Assembly (NCBI RefSeq): GCF_029893365.1
Contig: NZ_JARXUZ010000001.1
Location: 930,001-994,000 of the forward strand
Direction of reading: 5' to 3'
Origin: Cryobacterium sp. CG_9.6
GTDB taxonomy: Bacteria; Actinomycetota; Actinomycetes; Actinomycetales; Microbacteriaceae
DNA length: 64,000 nucleotides
Positions 41,558 through 51,050 of the stretch are shown piece after piece. Within the stretch, counting starts at the first letter, position 1, and every line of letters starts with the position of its first letter. The translations under genes were made by a program, and so were the position numbers. The notes beneath the pieces were generated by a model. The model was not told where the DNA came from, made no database searches, and worked only from the letters and a program-made list of their open reading frames with translations.

Positions 41558-43366
41558 ATGAGAATTCGACGCATCGGGGCACTCGTTGCCACCGTCGGCG
41601 CCACCGCTCTCGTCCTGTCCGGCTGCTCGGCCCCTGCGGCCGAGTCCGGACTCGACGAAGGAACGTCCGTCAATGTGGCGTGGAACCAAGCGTTCTACTC
41701 GTATAACGGGGCGACGTCGTTTGGTAACGCCACCGCCAACAACAACATCATTTACATGACCAACGACTGGTTCAACTACTACGACAACACCCCTGAGCTG
41801 CAGAAGAATGAATCCTTCGGAAGCTACGAGTTGGTGTCCGAAGATCCGCTCACGGTCAAGTACACCATTGCTGATGGTGTCACCTGGTCTGACGGAACCG
41901 ACGTCGATGCCGCCGACCTCCTCCTCGACTGGGCTGCCAACTCTCGAAGCCTCGACACCCCCGATTTCGACCCTGCCGACTTCACCGACCCTGATACTGG
42001 CGAGTTCACGGATGCCTTCCCGACGGACGTCGTGTACTTCGACTCGGGTGCCCAGCCGGATTCCGGTCTTGGTCTGGTGCAGGACGTACCAACCATCAGC
42101 GATGACGGCATGTCCATGACCATGGTTTACAGCTCTCCCTACGTCGACTGGGAGCTCGCGCTTCCGAGCGCCCTCCCCGCCCACGTTGTAGGCAAGAACG
42201 CGTTGGAACTCACGGACAATGCCGAGGCTAAGGATGCCGTTCTCGCGGCAATCGAAGACGGTGACGCTGCTGCACTCGCACCGATCTCCACGTTCTGGAA
42301 CTCCGGATTCAACTTCACCGAGCTTCCGAGCGACCCCGAACTCTTCCTCGGCACCGGCCCGTACACGATTTCAGCCTTCGTGGCCGACCAGTACATCACC
42401 CTGACGGCGAACCCGGACTATGAGGGGCAGAACACGCCGTCGATAGAGGAGATCACGGTTCGATTCATTACCGATCCGCTCGCGGCCGTGCAGGCACTTC
42501 AGAACGGTGACGTCGACGTGATCTCGCCTCAGGCAACGTCAGACCTCGTCACCGCACTCGACGGGGTAGAGAACGTAACCGTCATCAAGGGTGTTGAAGG
42601 CACCTACGAGCACATTGACCTTCAGGTAGACCAGTCCAAGAGCGGCGTCTTCAACGACCCGCTGGTGCGTGAGGCCTTCATGAAGGTCATTCCTCGCCAG
42701 GAGATTCTCGACAAGCTGATCAAGCCCATTGTTGGTGAAGATGCCGCACTTCGTGGTTCGCAGATCCTTGTTCCTGGTTCTGCCGGATATGACGAGTCTG
42801 TCGCCGCCAACGGCTCGGAAGCGTATGCCGATGTCGACGTTGCCGGCGCTACTGAGCTGCTGGCCCAGGCCGGCGTGGCCAGCCCCGAGGTCTGCATCCT
42901 GTATGCATCGAACAACCCGCGCCGCGTCAACGAGTTCCAGTTGATCCAGACCTCGGCAGCACTTGCCGGCTTCAACGTGACCGACTGTGGCAGCACCGAA
43001 TGGGGCGGCCTCCTCGGCACCCCTGCGTCCTACGACGCCTCACTGTTCGGTTGGCAGTCCACGAGCCTCGGAGTCACGAGCTCAGGACCCACATTTGAAA
43101 CCGGCGGCATCAACAACCTGAACTTCTTCAGTAACGCTGAGGTTGATTCGGTCATCAAGGAGCTGAACGGCGAGTTCGATCTGGACAAGCAGATCACTCT
43201 TCAGCAGGAACTCGACAAGCTGCTCTGGGATAACTACTACGGCGTCACCCTGTTCCAGTTCCCCGGAGTCACAGCGTTCAGTGACAAGGTCGAGGGTATT
43301 GAGCCGTCCATTCTGGCTCCGACCATCTTCTGGAATGTGTGGGATTGGAAGCTCGCAGCCGCCTAG
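41558..43366 (+). CDS. Peptide ABC transporter substrate-binding lipoprotein (operon 2)
   Basis: A 602-residue SBP_bac_5 lipoprotein. The signal peptide ends in the lipobox 'LVLSGC'. The family pattern includes 'YTIADGVTWSDGTDVDAADL' (as TIADGVTWSDGTDV) and 'LFLGTGPYTISAF'. It is longer than the operon-1 protein because of Asp/Gly-rich inserts around residues 130-220. The ATG at 41558 follows GGAGG with 4 nt spacing, matching the arrangement before the operon-1 gene. The permeases follow after a hairpin. Confidence 0.93.
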   Translation: MRIRRIGALVATVGATALVLSGCSAPAAESGLDEGTSVNVAWNQAFYSYNGATSFGNATANNNIIYMTNDWFNYYDNTPELQKNESFGSYELVSEDPLTVKYTIADGVTWSDGTDVDAADLLLDWAANSRSLDTPDFDPADFTDPDTGEFTDAFPTDVVYFDSGAQPDSGLGLVQDVPTISDDGMSMTMVYSSPYVDWELALPSALPAHVVGKNALELTDNAEAKDAVLAAIEDGDAAALAPISTFWNSGFNFTELPSDPELFLGTGPYTISAFVADQYITLTANPDYEGQNTPSIEEITVRFITDPLAAVQALQNGDVDVISPQATSDLVTALDGVENVTVIKGVEGTYEHIDLQVDQSKSGVFNDPLVREAFMKVIPRQEILDKLIKPIVGEDAALRGSQILVPGSAGYDESVAANGSEAYADVDVAGATELLAQAGVASPEVCILYASNNPRRVNEFQLIQTSAALAGFNVTDCGSTEWGGLLGTPASYDASLFGWQSTSLGVTSSGPTFETGGINNLNFFSNAEVDSVIKELNGEFDLDKQITLQQELDKLLWDNYYGVTLFQFPGVTAFSDKVEGIEPSILAPTIFWNVWDWKLAAA

Positions 43367-43402
43367 GGGGTAGCTGCACCGCTAAAGATTGCTGAGTACA
43401 AG

Positions 43403-43430
43403 GGCGCCGGGGCCAACAGGTCCCGGCGCC
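43403..43430 (+). terminator. Stem-loop between binding-protein and permease genes (operon 2)
   Basis: GGCGCCGGG and CCCGGCGCC form a perfect 9-bp stem around a 10-nt loop, 36 nt after the binding-protein stop. No T-run follows, so it may serve in mRNA protection or partial termination, as in operon 1. Confidence 0.6.
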
Positions 43431-43463
43431 TACGCCCGACTACGAGCTAGGTTGCCACAACTT

Positions 43464-44999
43464 ATGGCTTCATTCATTACCCGCCGCCTCATCGCAGCAT
43501 TCTTTGTTCTGTTAGCCGCAACGTTCTTGATGTATATCTTGGTGGCCTTGTCCGGGGATCCGCTTCAAGAACTTCGGGAGGGAAACGCACCGAACAAGAT
43601 CCAGTTGATGGAATCGTTGACAGCGCGCCTCAATCTTGATGTTCCCCCCGTTTTTCGCTACTTCCTCTGGCTCGGCGGCGTCGCCGGGTGCTTCATTGGA
43701 CAGTGTGACCTGGGAGTCAATGTTCAGGGCCTGCCCGTACTGACGCTCCTGCAGCAGGCAATGGGATCAACACTGCAGTTGGTCACCGGCGCCCAGATCA
43801 TCGCCATCATCGTTGGGCTGATCGTGGGCATCACCACCGCTTTGCGCCAATACAGCGGTTACGACTACTCGGTCACGTTCGCATCCTTTCTCTTCTTCTC
43901 ACTTCCCATCTTCTGGGTCGCCGTTCTGCTCAAGCAGTACACCGCGATTGGCTTCAACGACTGGTTGGCCGATCCACAGATCGGGATTCCCCTGCTCATC
44001 GGGATATCCGTGGTCTCCGGGCTGCTCTGGATGTCCCTCCTCGGGGGCGCACCACGGCGACGGCTCATTACCCTCGCGGTGGCGACCGTGTCCACGGGAG
44101 CGCTCCTCACCTACTTTGAGCTGTCGAACTGGTTCACGACGCCGAGCGTGGGAATTGTCGGTGTGGCCGTCACGGCCATAGCGACCGCGGTGGGAATCAC
44201 GGCGATCTCGGTGGGAATCAAGGACTCCCACGCCCTGCGCGGCGCACTGGTGACGGCGGGTCTGGGGATTGCGCTGTACTACCCGATGACCTTTTACGTA
44301 TTCCGTGGCATGTCGCTCCCGCTCTTTCTGGGCCTCGCCGTGGGTGCGATCGTGGTGGGTGGCGGTATTGGCTACGTGCTCGGCGGGCGTGATCGGTGGC
44401 AATCCGCACGAACGTCGGCAATCGTCTCCCTCATCGTGGCGGCTGTCATTGCGCTGGACGGCTTCCTGCTCTACTGGAACGCCTATTTCAACTCCTCGCG
44501 GGTGAACGGACGGCCGATGGCAACCATCGGCTCGGAAACGCCGAACCTAGGTGGTAATTTCTGGATCCAGGGTATTGATACCTTCACGCATCTGCTCCTT
44601 CCGACCATAGCCATCATCCTGATCTCCTTCGCCAGCCTGACGCGGTATACGCGCGCCAGCATGCTGGAGGTCATGAATCAGGACTACATCCGCACGGCAC
44701 GTTCCAAGGGCCTGACGCAGCGAACCGTTGTGGTGCGACACGCGCTCCGGAACGCACTGATCCCCATCTCGACAGTGATTGCCCTAGACCTCGGTGCTCT
44801 CATCGGTGGCGCGGTGATCACGGAGTCCGTCTTTGGCTGGAGTGGCATGGGGCAGCTCTTCCTGAATGGCCTGCGGGCCATCGATCCCAATCCGGTGATG
44901 GCGTTTTTCCTGATCACCGGTCTGTTGGCTGTCGTTTTCAATCTCATTGCCGACCTGCTCTATGCGTCGCTTGATCCAAGAATCAGGGTGTCCTCATGA
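43464..44999 (+). CDS. Enlarged peptide ABC transporter permease (DppB type, operon 2)
   Basis: A 511-residue permease; the family norm is about 310-340. The ends are standard: 'RRLIAAFFVLLAATFLMYIL' near the start, 'LSGDPLQELREGNAP', and a C-terminal coupling loop 'RTARSKGLTQRTVVVRHALRN'. Between about residues 170 and 345 there is an insert with several additional hydrophobic segments ('IGISVVSGLLWMSLLGG', 'VGIVGVAVTAIATAVG', 'LGLAVGAIVVGGGIGYVLGG'). The insert probably adds four to six TM helices. The stop overlaps the next gene by ATGA. Confidence 0.9.
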   Translation: MASFITRRLIAAFFVLLAATFLMYILVALSGDPLQELREGNAPNKIQLMESLTARLNLDVPPVFRYFLWLGGVAGCFIGQCDLGVNVQGLPVLTLLQQAMGSTLQLVTGAQIIAIIVGLIVGITTALRQYSGYDYSVTFASFLFFSLPIFWVAVLLKQYTAIGFNDWLADPQIGIPLLIGISVVSGLLWMSLLGGAPRRRLITLAVATVSTGALLTYFELSNWFTTPSVGIVGVAVTAIATAVGITAISVGIKDSHALRGALVTAGLGIALYYPMTFYVFRGMSLPLFLGLAVGAIVVGGGIGYVLGGRDRWQSARTSAIVSLIVAAVIALDGFLLYWNAYFNSSRVNGRPMATIGSETPNLGGNFWIQGIDTFTHLLLPTIAIILISFASLTRYTRASMLEVMNQDYIRTARSKGLTQRTVVVRHALRNALIPISTVIALDLGALIGGAVITESVFGWSGMGQLFLNGLRAIDPNPVMAFFLITGLLAVVFNLIADLLYASLDPRIRVSS

Positions 45000-46054
45000 C
45001 TGTTCTCAACACCGCGGGAGGTCCGTCGCCGGCCCTCGAGCCCGGGGAGCAAACGTCGATCGAGTTGCGCGAGACGATCGGTCTGAGCCAGGGCCAGATT
45101 GTGCGCAAGCGCTTCTTTCACCACAAGGGTGCCGTTATTTCCATCGTCGTGCTCGCGTTCGTGATCGTGCTCGCGTTCAGTTCGGTTGGAATCCACGTCT
45201 GGGGCTTCAGTACGTCCGGATGGTGGATGTGGAACTGGAATGCCACGCCGCCCCTGATCAATCGTGGAACGCCCACGCTCAACCTCATCCCGGGTGAAGG
45301 GTTTGGAATCGGCCCGCATCCCTTCGGTCAAGACGAGATTGGCAAGGACATCTTCGCTCTCGTGATGCGCGGGGCTCAACAATCCATCATGATCATGGTG
45401 CTCGTAGGCGTGGTGGGAACCGCACTTGGAGTTCTGATCGGAGCCATTGCCGGGTACTACCGCGGCTTTGCCGACTCCGTGCTGATGCGCATCACCGACG
45501 TCATCATCACCATTCCGTTTCTCGTCATCGGCGCTGTTGTCGGTCGTTCGGTGGGCGGTTTTGGCGCGGTTGTGCTGGGCATCATGCTGGGCTTCTTCGC
45601 CTGGACGGGCCTCGCACGCCTCGTGCGTGGGGAGTTCCTCTCCCTGCGTGAGCGTGAGTTCGTGGACGCGGCTCGAGTATCGGGTGCCAGTGACGCCCGC
45701 ATCATTTTCAAGCACATTCTGCCCAACTCGGTCGGAGTGATCATTGTGAGTGCGACCCTGTTGATGGCCGGTGCCATTCTTGCCGAGACCGCCCTCAGCT
45801 ACCTTGGCTTTGGCGTGCAGAGTCCCGACACCTCACTCGGCGTAATCGTCTCTCAAAACCAGGCCGCCTTTGGTACTCGTCCGTGGCTGTTTTGGTGGCC
45901 CGGTGTGTTCATTATCGTGATCGCACTGACCGTGAATTTTATTGGAGACGGCCTGCGGGATGCGTTTGATCCGCGCCAGAAGAAGATGCCCTCGCCCAGA
46001 GCACTCATCAAGGCCGACGCACGTCGCGTGCGAGCGTCGCAGCGCTCAAAGTAG
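44996..46054 (+). CDS. Peptide ABC transporter permease (DppC type, operon 2)
   Basis: A 352-residue permease. The cytoplasmic N-terminus ('LSQGQIVRKRFFHHKGAV') leads to TM1, an outside domain contains 'HPFGQDEIGKDIFALVMRG' (the DppC signature 'HPFGTDxxGRD'), and the EAA-like loop is 'DAARVSGASDARIIFKHILPN'. The C-terminal tail is basic ('PRQKKMPSPRALIKADARRV'). It completes the permease pair; its ATPase gene is 670 nt away, beyond an opposite-strand gene. Confidence 0.92.
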   Translation: MTVLNTAGGPSPALEPGEQTSIELRETIGLSQGQIVRKRFFHHKGAVISIVVLAFVIVLAFSSVGIHVWGFSTSGWWMWNWNATPPLINRGTPTLNLIPGEGFGIGPHPFGQDEIGKDIFALVMRGAQQSIMIMVLVGVVGTALGVLIGAIAGYYRGFADSVLMRITDVIITIPFLVIGAVVGRSVGGFGAVVLGIMLGFFAWTGLARLVRGEFLSLREREFVDAARVSGASDARIIFKHILPNSVGVIIVSATLLMAGAILAETALSYLGFGVQSPDTSLGVIVSQNQAAFGTRPWLFWWPGVFIIVIALTVNFIGDGLRDAFDPRQKKMPSPRALIKADARRVRASQRSK

Positions 46055-46069
46055 GTGCCTGTGATGTGG

Positions 46070-46675
46070 TCAGAGCAGAATGCCGAGCGTGCTGGCCAGA
46101 AGCAGCGCGCTCAAAGTGGCGACGGTGCCCCAGTGGGTTACGACCAGAGGGGAGCCAACGATGGCGAAGTCAATCTCGTCCGCGTCGCGAAGCTCCTCCC
46201 ACCGCTGGCGAATAACGAAAGCCACCTGGCCGGACGCAGTACTCACGGAATCGCCGGGTCGCACACTGCGCCCCGGCCCATAGGCCGATTCGTTGAGGTT
46301 GGCGACATCGGAGCGTTCAATGGCCAGAGAGCCTCGAACACCCGGACTCGGTGCCGCCCACACGCTGATCCGACGCTCCTTCGTGTACAGGGTCAAACTG
46401 AAGCGTGTGTCAATGCGTTCGATCTGCGGCCACTCCACGACAACAGTCTGAAAGACATTCACCACGGTGATGTGGTCGCTCACCACGATCTTGGGACGCC
46501 AGAACAGTGCGTAGGTCACAAACGTAAACAGCGCGAGCAGCCAGACCGTTCGCAGCAGGTCCACGGGGCTTCCGGTGATGGCCAGGCCGATCAGACCGGT
46601 GAGGCAAACCGCAGCAATCGCACACGTGAGGAAGCGGCCGAAGACCGGACGATATTCAAACGACTTTGTAGGCAC
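46070..46675 (-). CDS. Two-TM membrane protein with a PH-like domain, opposite strand inside operon 2
   Basis: A 201-residue protein. Two adjacent hydrophobic segments near residues 12-30 and 38-56 ('FLTCAIAAVCLTGLIGLAI', 'VWLLALFTFVTYALFW') are followed by a bacterial PH-like domain ('RPKIVVSDHITVVNVFQTVV', 'WPQIERIDTRFSLTLYTKE'), and a last hydrophobic segment ends the protein. The start is a GTG at 46673-46675 with only a weak ribosome site, and longer forms upstream are possible. It ends 15 nt from the permease gene stop and starts 49 nt from the ATPase gene on the other strand. It splits an otherwise normal transporter operon. Confidence 0.75.
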   Translation of the reverse strand: MPTKSFEYRPVFGRFLTCAIAAVCLTGLIGLAITGSPVDLLRTVWLLALFTFVTYALFWRPKIVVSDHITVVNVFQTVVVEWPQIERIDTRFSLTLYTKERRISVWAAPSPGVRGSLAIERSDVANLNESAYGPGRSVRPGDSVSTASGQVAFVIRQRWEELRDADEIDFAIVGSPLVVTHWGTVATLSALLLASTLGILL

Positions 46676-46724
46676 GTGCCCAGTTTTGCAGATGGCCGCA
46701 CCTTCTCGAACAGGATGAAACGCA

Positions 46725-48446
46725 ATGACTGAAACCGCAACACCCCAGACCACCAGTGCTGTTCCCTCCGGAGCTCTTCCGGAGGTGGTTCTCGAGGTCT
46801 CGAATCTTGATGTCGACTTTTGGGTTGAGGGGGAGTTGTATCCCGCCTCGATTCAGATGAACTATGAGGTTCGGCGGGGCGAAGTCCTTGCCATCGTGGG
46901 TGAGTCCGGTTCGGGTAAAAGCACCGGGACCATGGCTCTTCTTGGCCTGCTTCCTCAGAACGCCCGGATCACCGGGTCGATCAAACTGCTCGACCACGAG
47001 CTGAACGGACTGCCCGAAAGCGAACTCCGCAAGGTGCGCGGCAACTCCGTGGCCACCATCTTTCAGGAACCCATGACCGCCTTGAACCCGGTATACACCG
47101 TCGGGTTTCAGATTTCGGAGGCGCTTCGTTCGCACTTTGATCTGTCGCCGGCCGAGGCAAAGTCGCGAGCGGTTGAACTCCTAACCATGGTGGAAATGCC
47201 CACCCCCGAGCTTTCGTACAACAAATATCCCCACCAACTGTCGGGTGGCCAGCGTCAACGCGCAATGATCGCCCAGTCGATCTCCTGCGATCCGGTGTTG
47301 CTGGTAGCGGATGAGCCCACGACGGCACTGGACGTGACGGTTCAGGCAGAGATCCTCGACCTGCTCCGCAACCTGCATAAGCGACTCGACAGCGCCATCA
47401 TTCTGATCACACACGACATGGGCGTTGTCGCCGACCTCGCCGATCGGGTGCTCGTGATGAAGAACGGGTTCACGGTGGAATCCGGCACCATTGACGAAAT
47501 CTTCAACCACGCGAAGCATCCGTACACCCAGCAGCTGCTGGCTGCCGTGCCTCATCTCGGTCAGGGCCTTGAGACAAGCGAACGCACACAGGTGGTGCGC
47601 GCCACCGACGTCAAACCGGTGCTTGACTTCGCACAGGTGGCCATCGACTACCCCAAACGCGGCCGGATTCCCGCCTTTCGAGCGGCCGAGGAGATCAGCC
47701 TTCAGGTCTTCCCGAAGGAGATCGTGGGCCTGGTGGGAGAGTCCGGTTCGGGCAAGACCACGCTCGGGCGCGCGGCGGTGGGGTTGCTCCCCATTGCCGA
47801 GGGCACCCTCATCTCGTGCGGTATCGACATCTCGCGTGCCAAGGGGAAAGAGCTGCGACCGCTCAGGCGAAAAGCCGGCATCGTCTTTCAAGACCCAGCG
47901 TCATCACTGAACCCGCGCATGCCGATCGGTGAATCCATCGGAGAGCCGCTGTACCTTTCGGGGGAGGCGCGCGGCAACGAACTGGACACCCGAGTGCAAC
48001 ATCTGCTGGAGCAGGTCGAGTTGCCCACAAGCTATCGGAACCGTTTTCCGCATGAACTGTCGGGTGGACAAAAGCAGCGGGTGGGCATTGCGCGAGCGCT
48101 CGCTCTGCATCCGGAACTGCTCATCGCTGACGAACCGACCAGTGCACTCGATGTCTCCGTGCAGGCCCGGTTTCTCGAGCTGCTGCAGGAGCTGCAGGAG
48201 AAGCTTGGTTTTGCCTGCCTGTTCATCAGTCACGACCTCGCCGTTGTCGATGCGCTCGCACATCGCATCGCGGTGATGCACAAGGGCAAACTGGTTGAGC
48301 AGGGCACAAGCGACCAAATCCTTCGGTCCCCACAGGCGGCATATACCCAACGCCTCATCAGTGCGGTTCCGGTGCCTGATCCCGCCCAGCAGCGCGCACG
48401 CCGGGAGGCCCGGCAGCTCGCGAAGCGAGAGCAGGCCGCCGCGTAG
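46725..48446 (+). CDS. Peptide ABC transporter fused double ATPase (operon 2)
   Basis: A 573-residue DppD-DppF-type fusion. Half 1: GESGSGKST, 'LSGGQRQRAMIAQSI', 'LLVADEPTTALDVT', and the extension 'HAKHPYTQQLLAAVP'. Half 2, from about residue 305: GESGSGKTT, 'LSGGQKQRVGIARAL' and 'LLIADEPTSALDVS', ending with 'SPQAAYTQRLISAVP'. The C-terminus is Arg/Ala/Gln-rich. It probably serves the permeases at 43464-46054. Since the PH-domain gene lies between them, it needs read-through or its own promoter within the 49-nt gap. Confidence 0.93.
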   Translation: MTETATPQTTSAVPSGALPEVVLEVSNLDVDFWVEGELYPASIQMNYEVRRGEVLAIVGESGSGKSTGTMALLGLLPQNARITGSIKLLDHELNGLPESELRKVRGNSVATIFQEPMTALNPVYTVGFQISEALRSHFDLSPAEAKSRAVELLTMVEMPTPELSYNKYPHQLSGGQRQRAMIAQSISCDPVLLVADEPTTALDVTVQAEILDLLRNLHKRLDSAIILITHDMGVVADLADRVLVMKNGFTVESGTIDEIFNHAKHPYTQQLLAAVPHLGQGLETSERTQVVRATDVKPVLDFAQVAIDYPKRGRIPAFRAAEEISLQVFPKEIVGLVGESGSGKTTLGRAAVGLLPIAEGTLISCGIDISRAKGKELRPLRRKAGIVFQDPASSLNPRMPIGESIGEPLYLSGEARGNELDTRVQHLLEQVELPTSYRNRFPHELSGGQKQRVGIARALALHPELLIADEPTSALDVSVQARFLELLQELQEKLGFACLFISHDLAVVDALAHRIAVMHKGKLVEQGTSDQILRSPQAAYTQRLISAVPVPDPAQQRARREARQLAKREQAAA

Positions 48447-48459
48447 TAGTCCGCTCAGC

Positions 48460-48487
48460 CACCGTGGCGGGGTCGTCCCCCACGGTG
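48460..48487 (+). terminator. Stem-loop after peptide-transport operon 2
   Basis: CACCGTGG pairs with CCACGGTG, and the inner GGG pairs with CCC after one unpaired base. It lies 13 nt after the ATPase stop. No T-run follows. Confidence 0.65.
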
Positions 48488-48598
48488 TCGGTGAATGATA
48501 CGGTACGATAGTCCTCGGGGTCACACTAGGGCCCCCGTTTCCATTCTTCGTCGCGCGCGAGACTATGCGGCACTCATTCTTCGTAAGGACCTATTTTT

Positions 48599-50509
48599 AT
48601 GGCGATTGCTACACGCAATAACCTCCGAAATGTTGCAATCGTTGCTCACGTTGACCACGGCAAGACGACGCTGGTCGACGCGATGCTCAAGCAGACCGAC
48701 TCGTTCGCTGACCACTCGCACGTTGAAGAGCGCGCGATGGACTCGAACGAGCTCGAGCGCGAAAAGGGCATCACGATTCTCGCCAAGAACACGGCCGTTT
48801 CGTACAAGGGCATCCACGCCAAAGAGGGCCCCATCACGATCAACGTGATCGACACCCCCGGCCACGCCGACTTCGGTGGTGAGGTCGAGCGTGGCCTCTC
48901 CATGGTTGATGGCGTCGTTCTGCTCGTTGACGCTTCTGAGGGCCCGCTGCCGCAGACCCGTTTCGTGCTGCGTAAGGCACTCGAAGCGAAGCTTCCCGTT
49001 ATTCTTCTGGTCAACAAGACCGACCGTCCTGACGCTCGCATCGACGAGGTTGTGGCCGAAAGCCAGGACCTCCTCATTGGCCTCGCCAGCGACATGGCCG
49101 ACGACTTCCCCGACCTCGACCTCGACGCCGTCCTCGACGTGCCCGTTGTTTACGCATCCGGTCGTAACGGCGCCGCCAGCTGGAACAAGCCCGAAGATGG
49201 CACGCTGCCGGACAACGATGACCTCGAGCCATTGTTCGACGCGATCCTCAAGCACATTCCGGCACCGACCTACGATGACCAGCACCCGCTGCAGGCGCAC
49301 GTCACCAACCTCGACGCCAGCCCGTTCCTCGGCCGCCTCGCGCTGCTGCGTATCTTCAACGGCACCATCAAGAAGGGCCAGACCGTGGCCTGGGTGCAGC
49401 AGGACGGCACCGTCTCCAACGTGAAGATCACTGAGCTGCTCATCACGAAGGCGCTGGACCGCTACCCGACCGAAAGCGCCGGCCCCGGCGACATCGTTGC
49501 CGTTGCCGGTATCGAGAACATCACCATTGGTGAGACCCTCGCCGATCCCGACGACGTGCGCCCGTTGCCGACCATCACGGTCGATGACCCGGCCATCTCG
49601 ATGACCATCGGTACCAACACCTCGCCCCTCATGGGCAAGATCAAGGGCCACAAGCTCACCGCCCGCATGGTCAAGGACCGCCTGGACCGCGAGCTCGTCG
49701 GTAACGTTTCGCTCAAGGTCGTCGACATCGGACGCCCGGACGCCTGGGAGGTGCAGGGTCGTGGAGAACTGGCCCTCGCCATCCTCGTCGAGCAGATGCG
49801 CCGCGAAGGCTTCGAACTCACCGTCGGCAAGCCGCAGGTAGTTGTCAAGCGCGTTGACGGCAAGATTCACGAGCCCTACGAGCACCTCACCATTGACGCA
49901 CCGGAAGAGTACCTCGGCGCGATCACTCAGCTGCTCGCTGCTCGTAAGGGCCGCATGGAGAACATGGCGAACCACGGCACCGGCTGGGTCCGCATGGAGT
50001 TTATCGTTCCGTCGCGTGGTCTGATCGGCTTCCGCACGCAGTTCCTCACCGACACGCGCGGTACCGGTATCGCCAACGCGATCCTGCACGGCTACGAGGC
50101 CTGGGCCGGAACGATCAACACGCGTACCAACGGTTCGATTGTCGCCGACCGCTCTGGCGCCGTGACCCCGTTCGCGATCATCAACCTGCAGGAGCGCATG
50201 TCGTTCTTCGTGCAGCCCACCTCTGAGGTGTACGAGGGCATGGTTATTGGCGAGAACTCACGCGCCGATGACATGGACGTTAACATCACCAAGGAAAAGA
50301 AACTGACCAACATGCGTCAGTCCTCCTCCGACACGTTCGAGTCGATGACACCGCCCAAGCAGCTTTCGCTTGAGCAGTGCCTCGAATTTGCTCGTGAAGA
50401 CGAGTGTGTTGAGGTTACCCCGGCTGCCGTGCGCATCCGCAAGGTAGAGCTCACCGCAGCTGCCCGCTCGCGTCAGGTATCACGCGTGAAGAAGCTCGAC
50501 GGCAACTAG
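48599..50509 (+). CDS. typA: Translational GTPase TypA/BipA
   Basis: A 636-residue ribosome-associated GTPase important for ribosome assembly and growth at low temperature. G1 is AHVDHGKTT, switch elements include 'EREKGITILAKNT', G3 is DTPGHADFGGE and G4 is NKTD. Domain II and EF-G-like domains III and V follow, and the C-terminal TypA-specific part includes 'GTGWVRMEFIVPSRGLIGFR' (as GWVRMEFIVPSRGLIGF). The C-terminal extension ('LTAAARSRQVSRVKKLDGN') is slightly longer than in E. coli. It forms a single-gene unit between two stem-loops. Confidence 0.97.
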   Translation: MAIATRNNLRNVAIVAHVDHGKTTLVDAMLKQTDSFADHSHVEERAMDSNELEREKGITILAKNTAVSYKGIHAKEGPITINVIDTPGHADFGGEVERGLSMVDGVVLLVDASEGPLPQTRFVLRKALEAKLPVILLVNKTDRPDARIDEVVAESQDLLIGLASDMADDFPDLDLDAVLDVPVVYASGRNGAASWNKPEDGTLPDNDDLEPLFDAILKHIPAPTYDDQHPLQAHVTNLDASPFLGRLALLRIFNGTIKKGQTVAWVQQDGTVSNVKITELLITKALDRYPTESAGPGDIVAVAGIENITIGETLADPDDVRPLPTITVDDPAISMTIGTNTSPLMGKIKGHKLTARMVKDRLDRELVGNVSLKVVDIGRPDAWEVQGRGELALAILVEQMRREGFELTVGKPQVVVKRVDGKIHEPYEHLTIDAPEEYLGAITQLLAARKGRMENMANHGTGWVRMEFIVPSRGLIGFRTQFLTDTRGTGIANAILHGYEAWAGTINTRTNGSIVADRSGAVTPFAIINLQERMSFFVQPTSEVYEGMVIGENSRADDMDVNITKEKKLTNMRQSSSDTFESMTPPKQLSLEQCLEFAREDECVEVTPAAVRIRKVELTAAARSRQVSRVKKLDGN

Positions 50510-50525
50510 CCTCTCGTCGCACGAT

Positions 50526-50560
50526 CACAACCCGCAGCCGTATGTCGGCTGCGGGTTGTG
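50526..50560 (+). terminator. Stem-loop after typA
   Basis: A perfect 15-bp stem (CACAACCCGCAGCCG and its complement) with a 5-nt TATGT loop, 17 nt after the typA stop. There is no clear T-run. Confidence 0.8.
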
Positions 50561-50598
50561 TCGTATCCGGGGTGCGGATTCTGGGGGAGAATCATTGT

Positions 50599-51027
50599 AT
50601 GAAGCTCTCAACGCGTGCCCTCACTCTGTCCCTCGTTCTCGCCCTGGGGGCAACGGGCGCTCTGAGCGGATGCGCGTCGATTGGCAATGTCGTGAATGGC
50701 ACCGTGAAAGAGGCCACCGGCGGCCAGGTGAACCTCGGCGGCGAACTCCCCGATGGATGGCCGAGCGAGGTTCCGGTCATTGACGGCGAGATTCTCTTCG
50801 GCGCCGGTAACGCGGCGAGTGGGCAGTCGGGCTGGGTTGTCACGATTAAGACGGCATCGGCTGACCCGCTGACCGAGGCCCGTACCCAGCTTGAAGAGGC
50901 CGGTTTCGTCACGGACACCAGTGCGTCCAACGGCGAGGCGGGTGCGGTGGCCATGAAGAATGACGCGTACCGGGTGGTCGTCGTCGGCAACAGCGACGGC
51001 GTGCTCTACACGGTCACCCTGCTCTAG
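50599..51027 (+). CDS. Small exported lipoprotein, unknown function
   Basis: A 142-residue lipoprotein. The signal peptide 'LSLVLALGATGALSGC' ends in a lipobox. The mature part has 'LGGELPDGWPSEVPVIDGEI' (as LPDGWPSEVPVIDGE), a motif I associate with small actinobacterial lipoproteins of unknown role, followed by a compact alpha/beta domain ('WVVTIKTASADPLTEARTQLE' in short: VVTIKTAS, PLTEARTQLEEAGF). The ATG at 50599 is preceded by GGGGGAGA. It stands alone after typA. Confidence 0.82.
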   Translation: MKLSTRALTLSLVLALGATGALSGCASIGNVVNGTVKEATGGQVNLGGELPDGWPSEVPVIDGEILFGAGNAASGQSGWVVTIKTASADPLTEARTQLEEAGFVTDTSASNGEAGAVAMKNDAYRVVVVGNSDGVLYTVTLL

Positions 51028-51050
51028 CAGCCCTCGCCCCCGTCCCCTCT

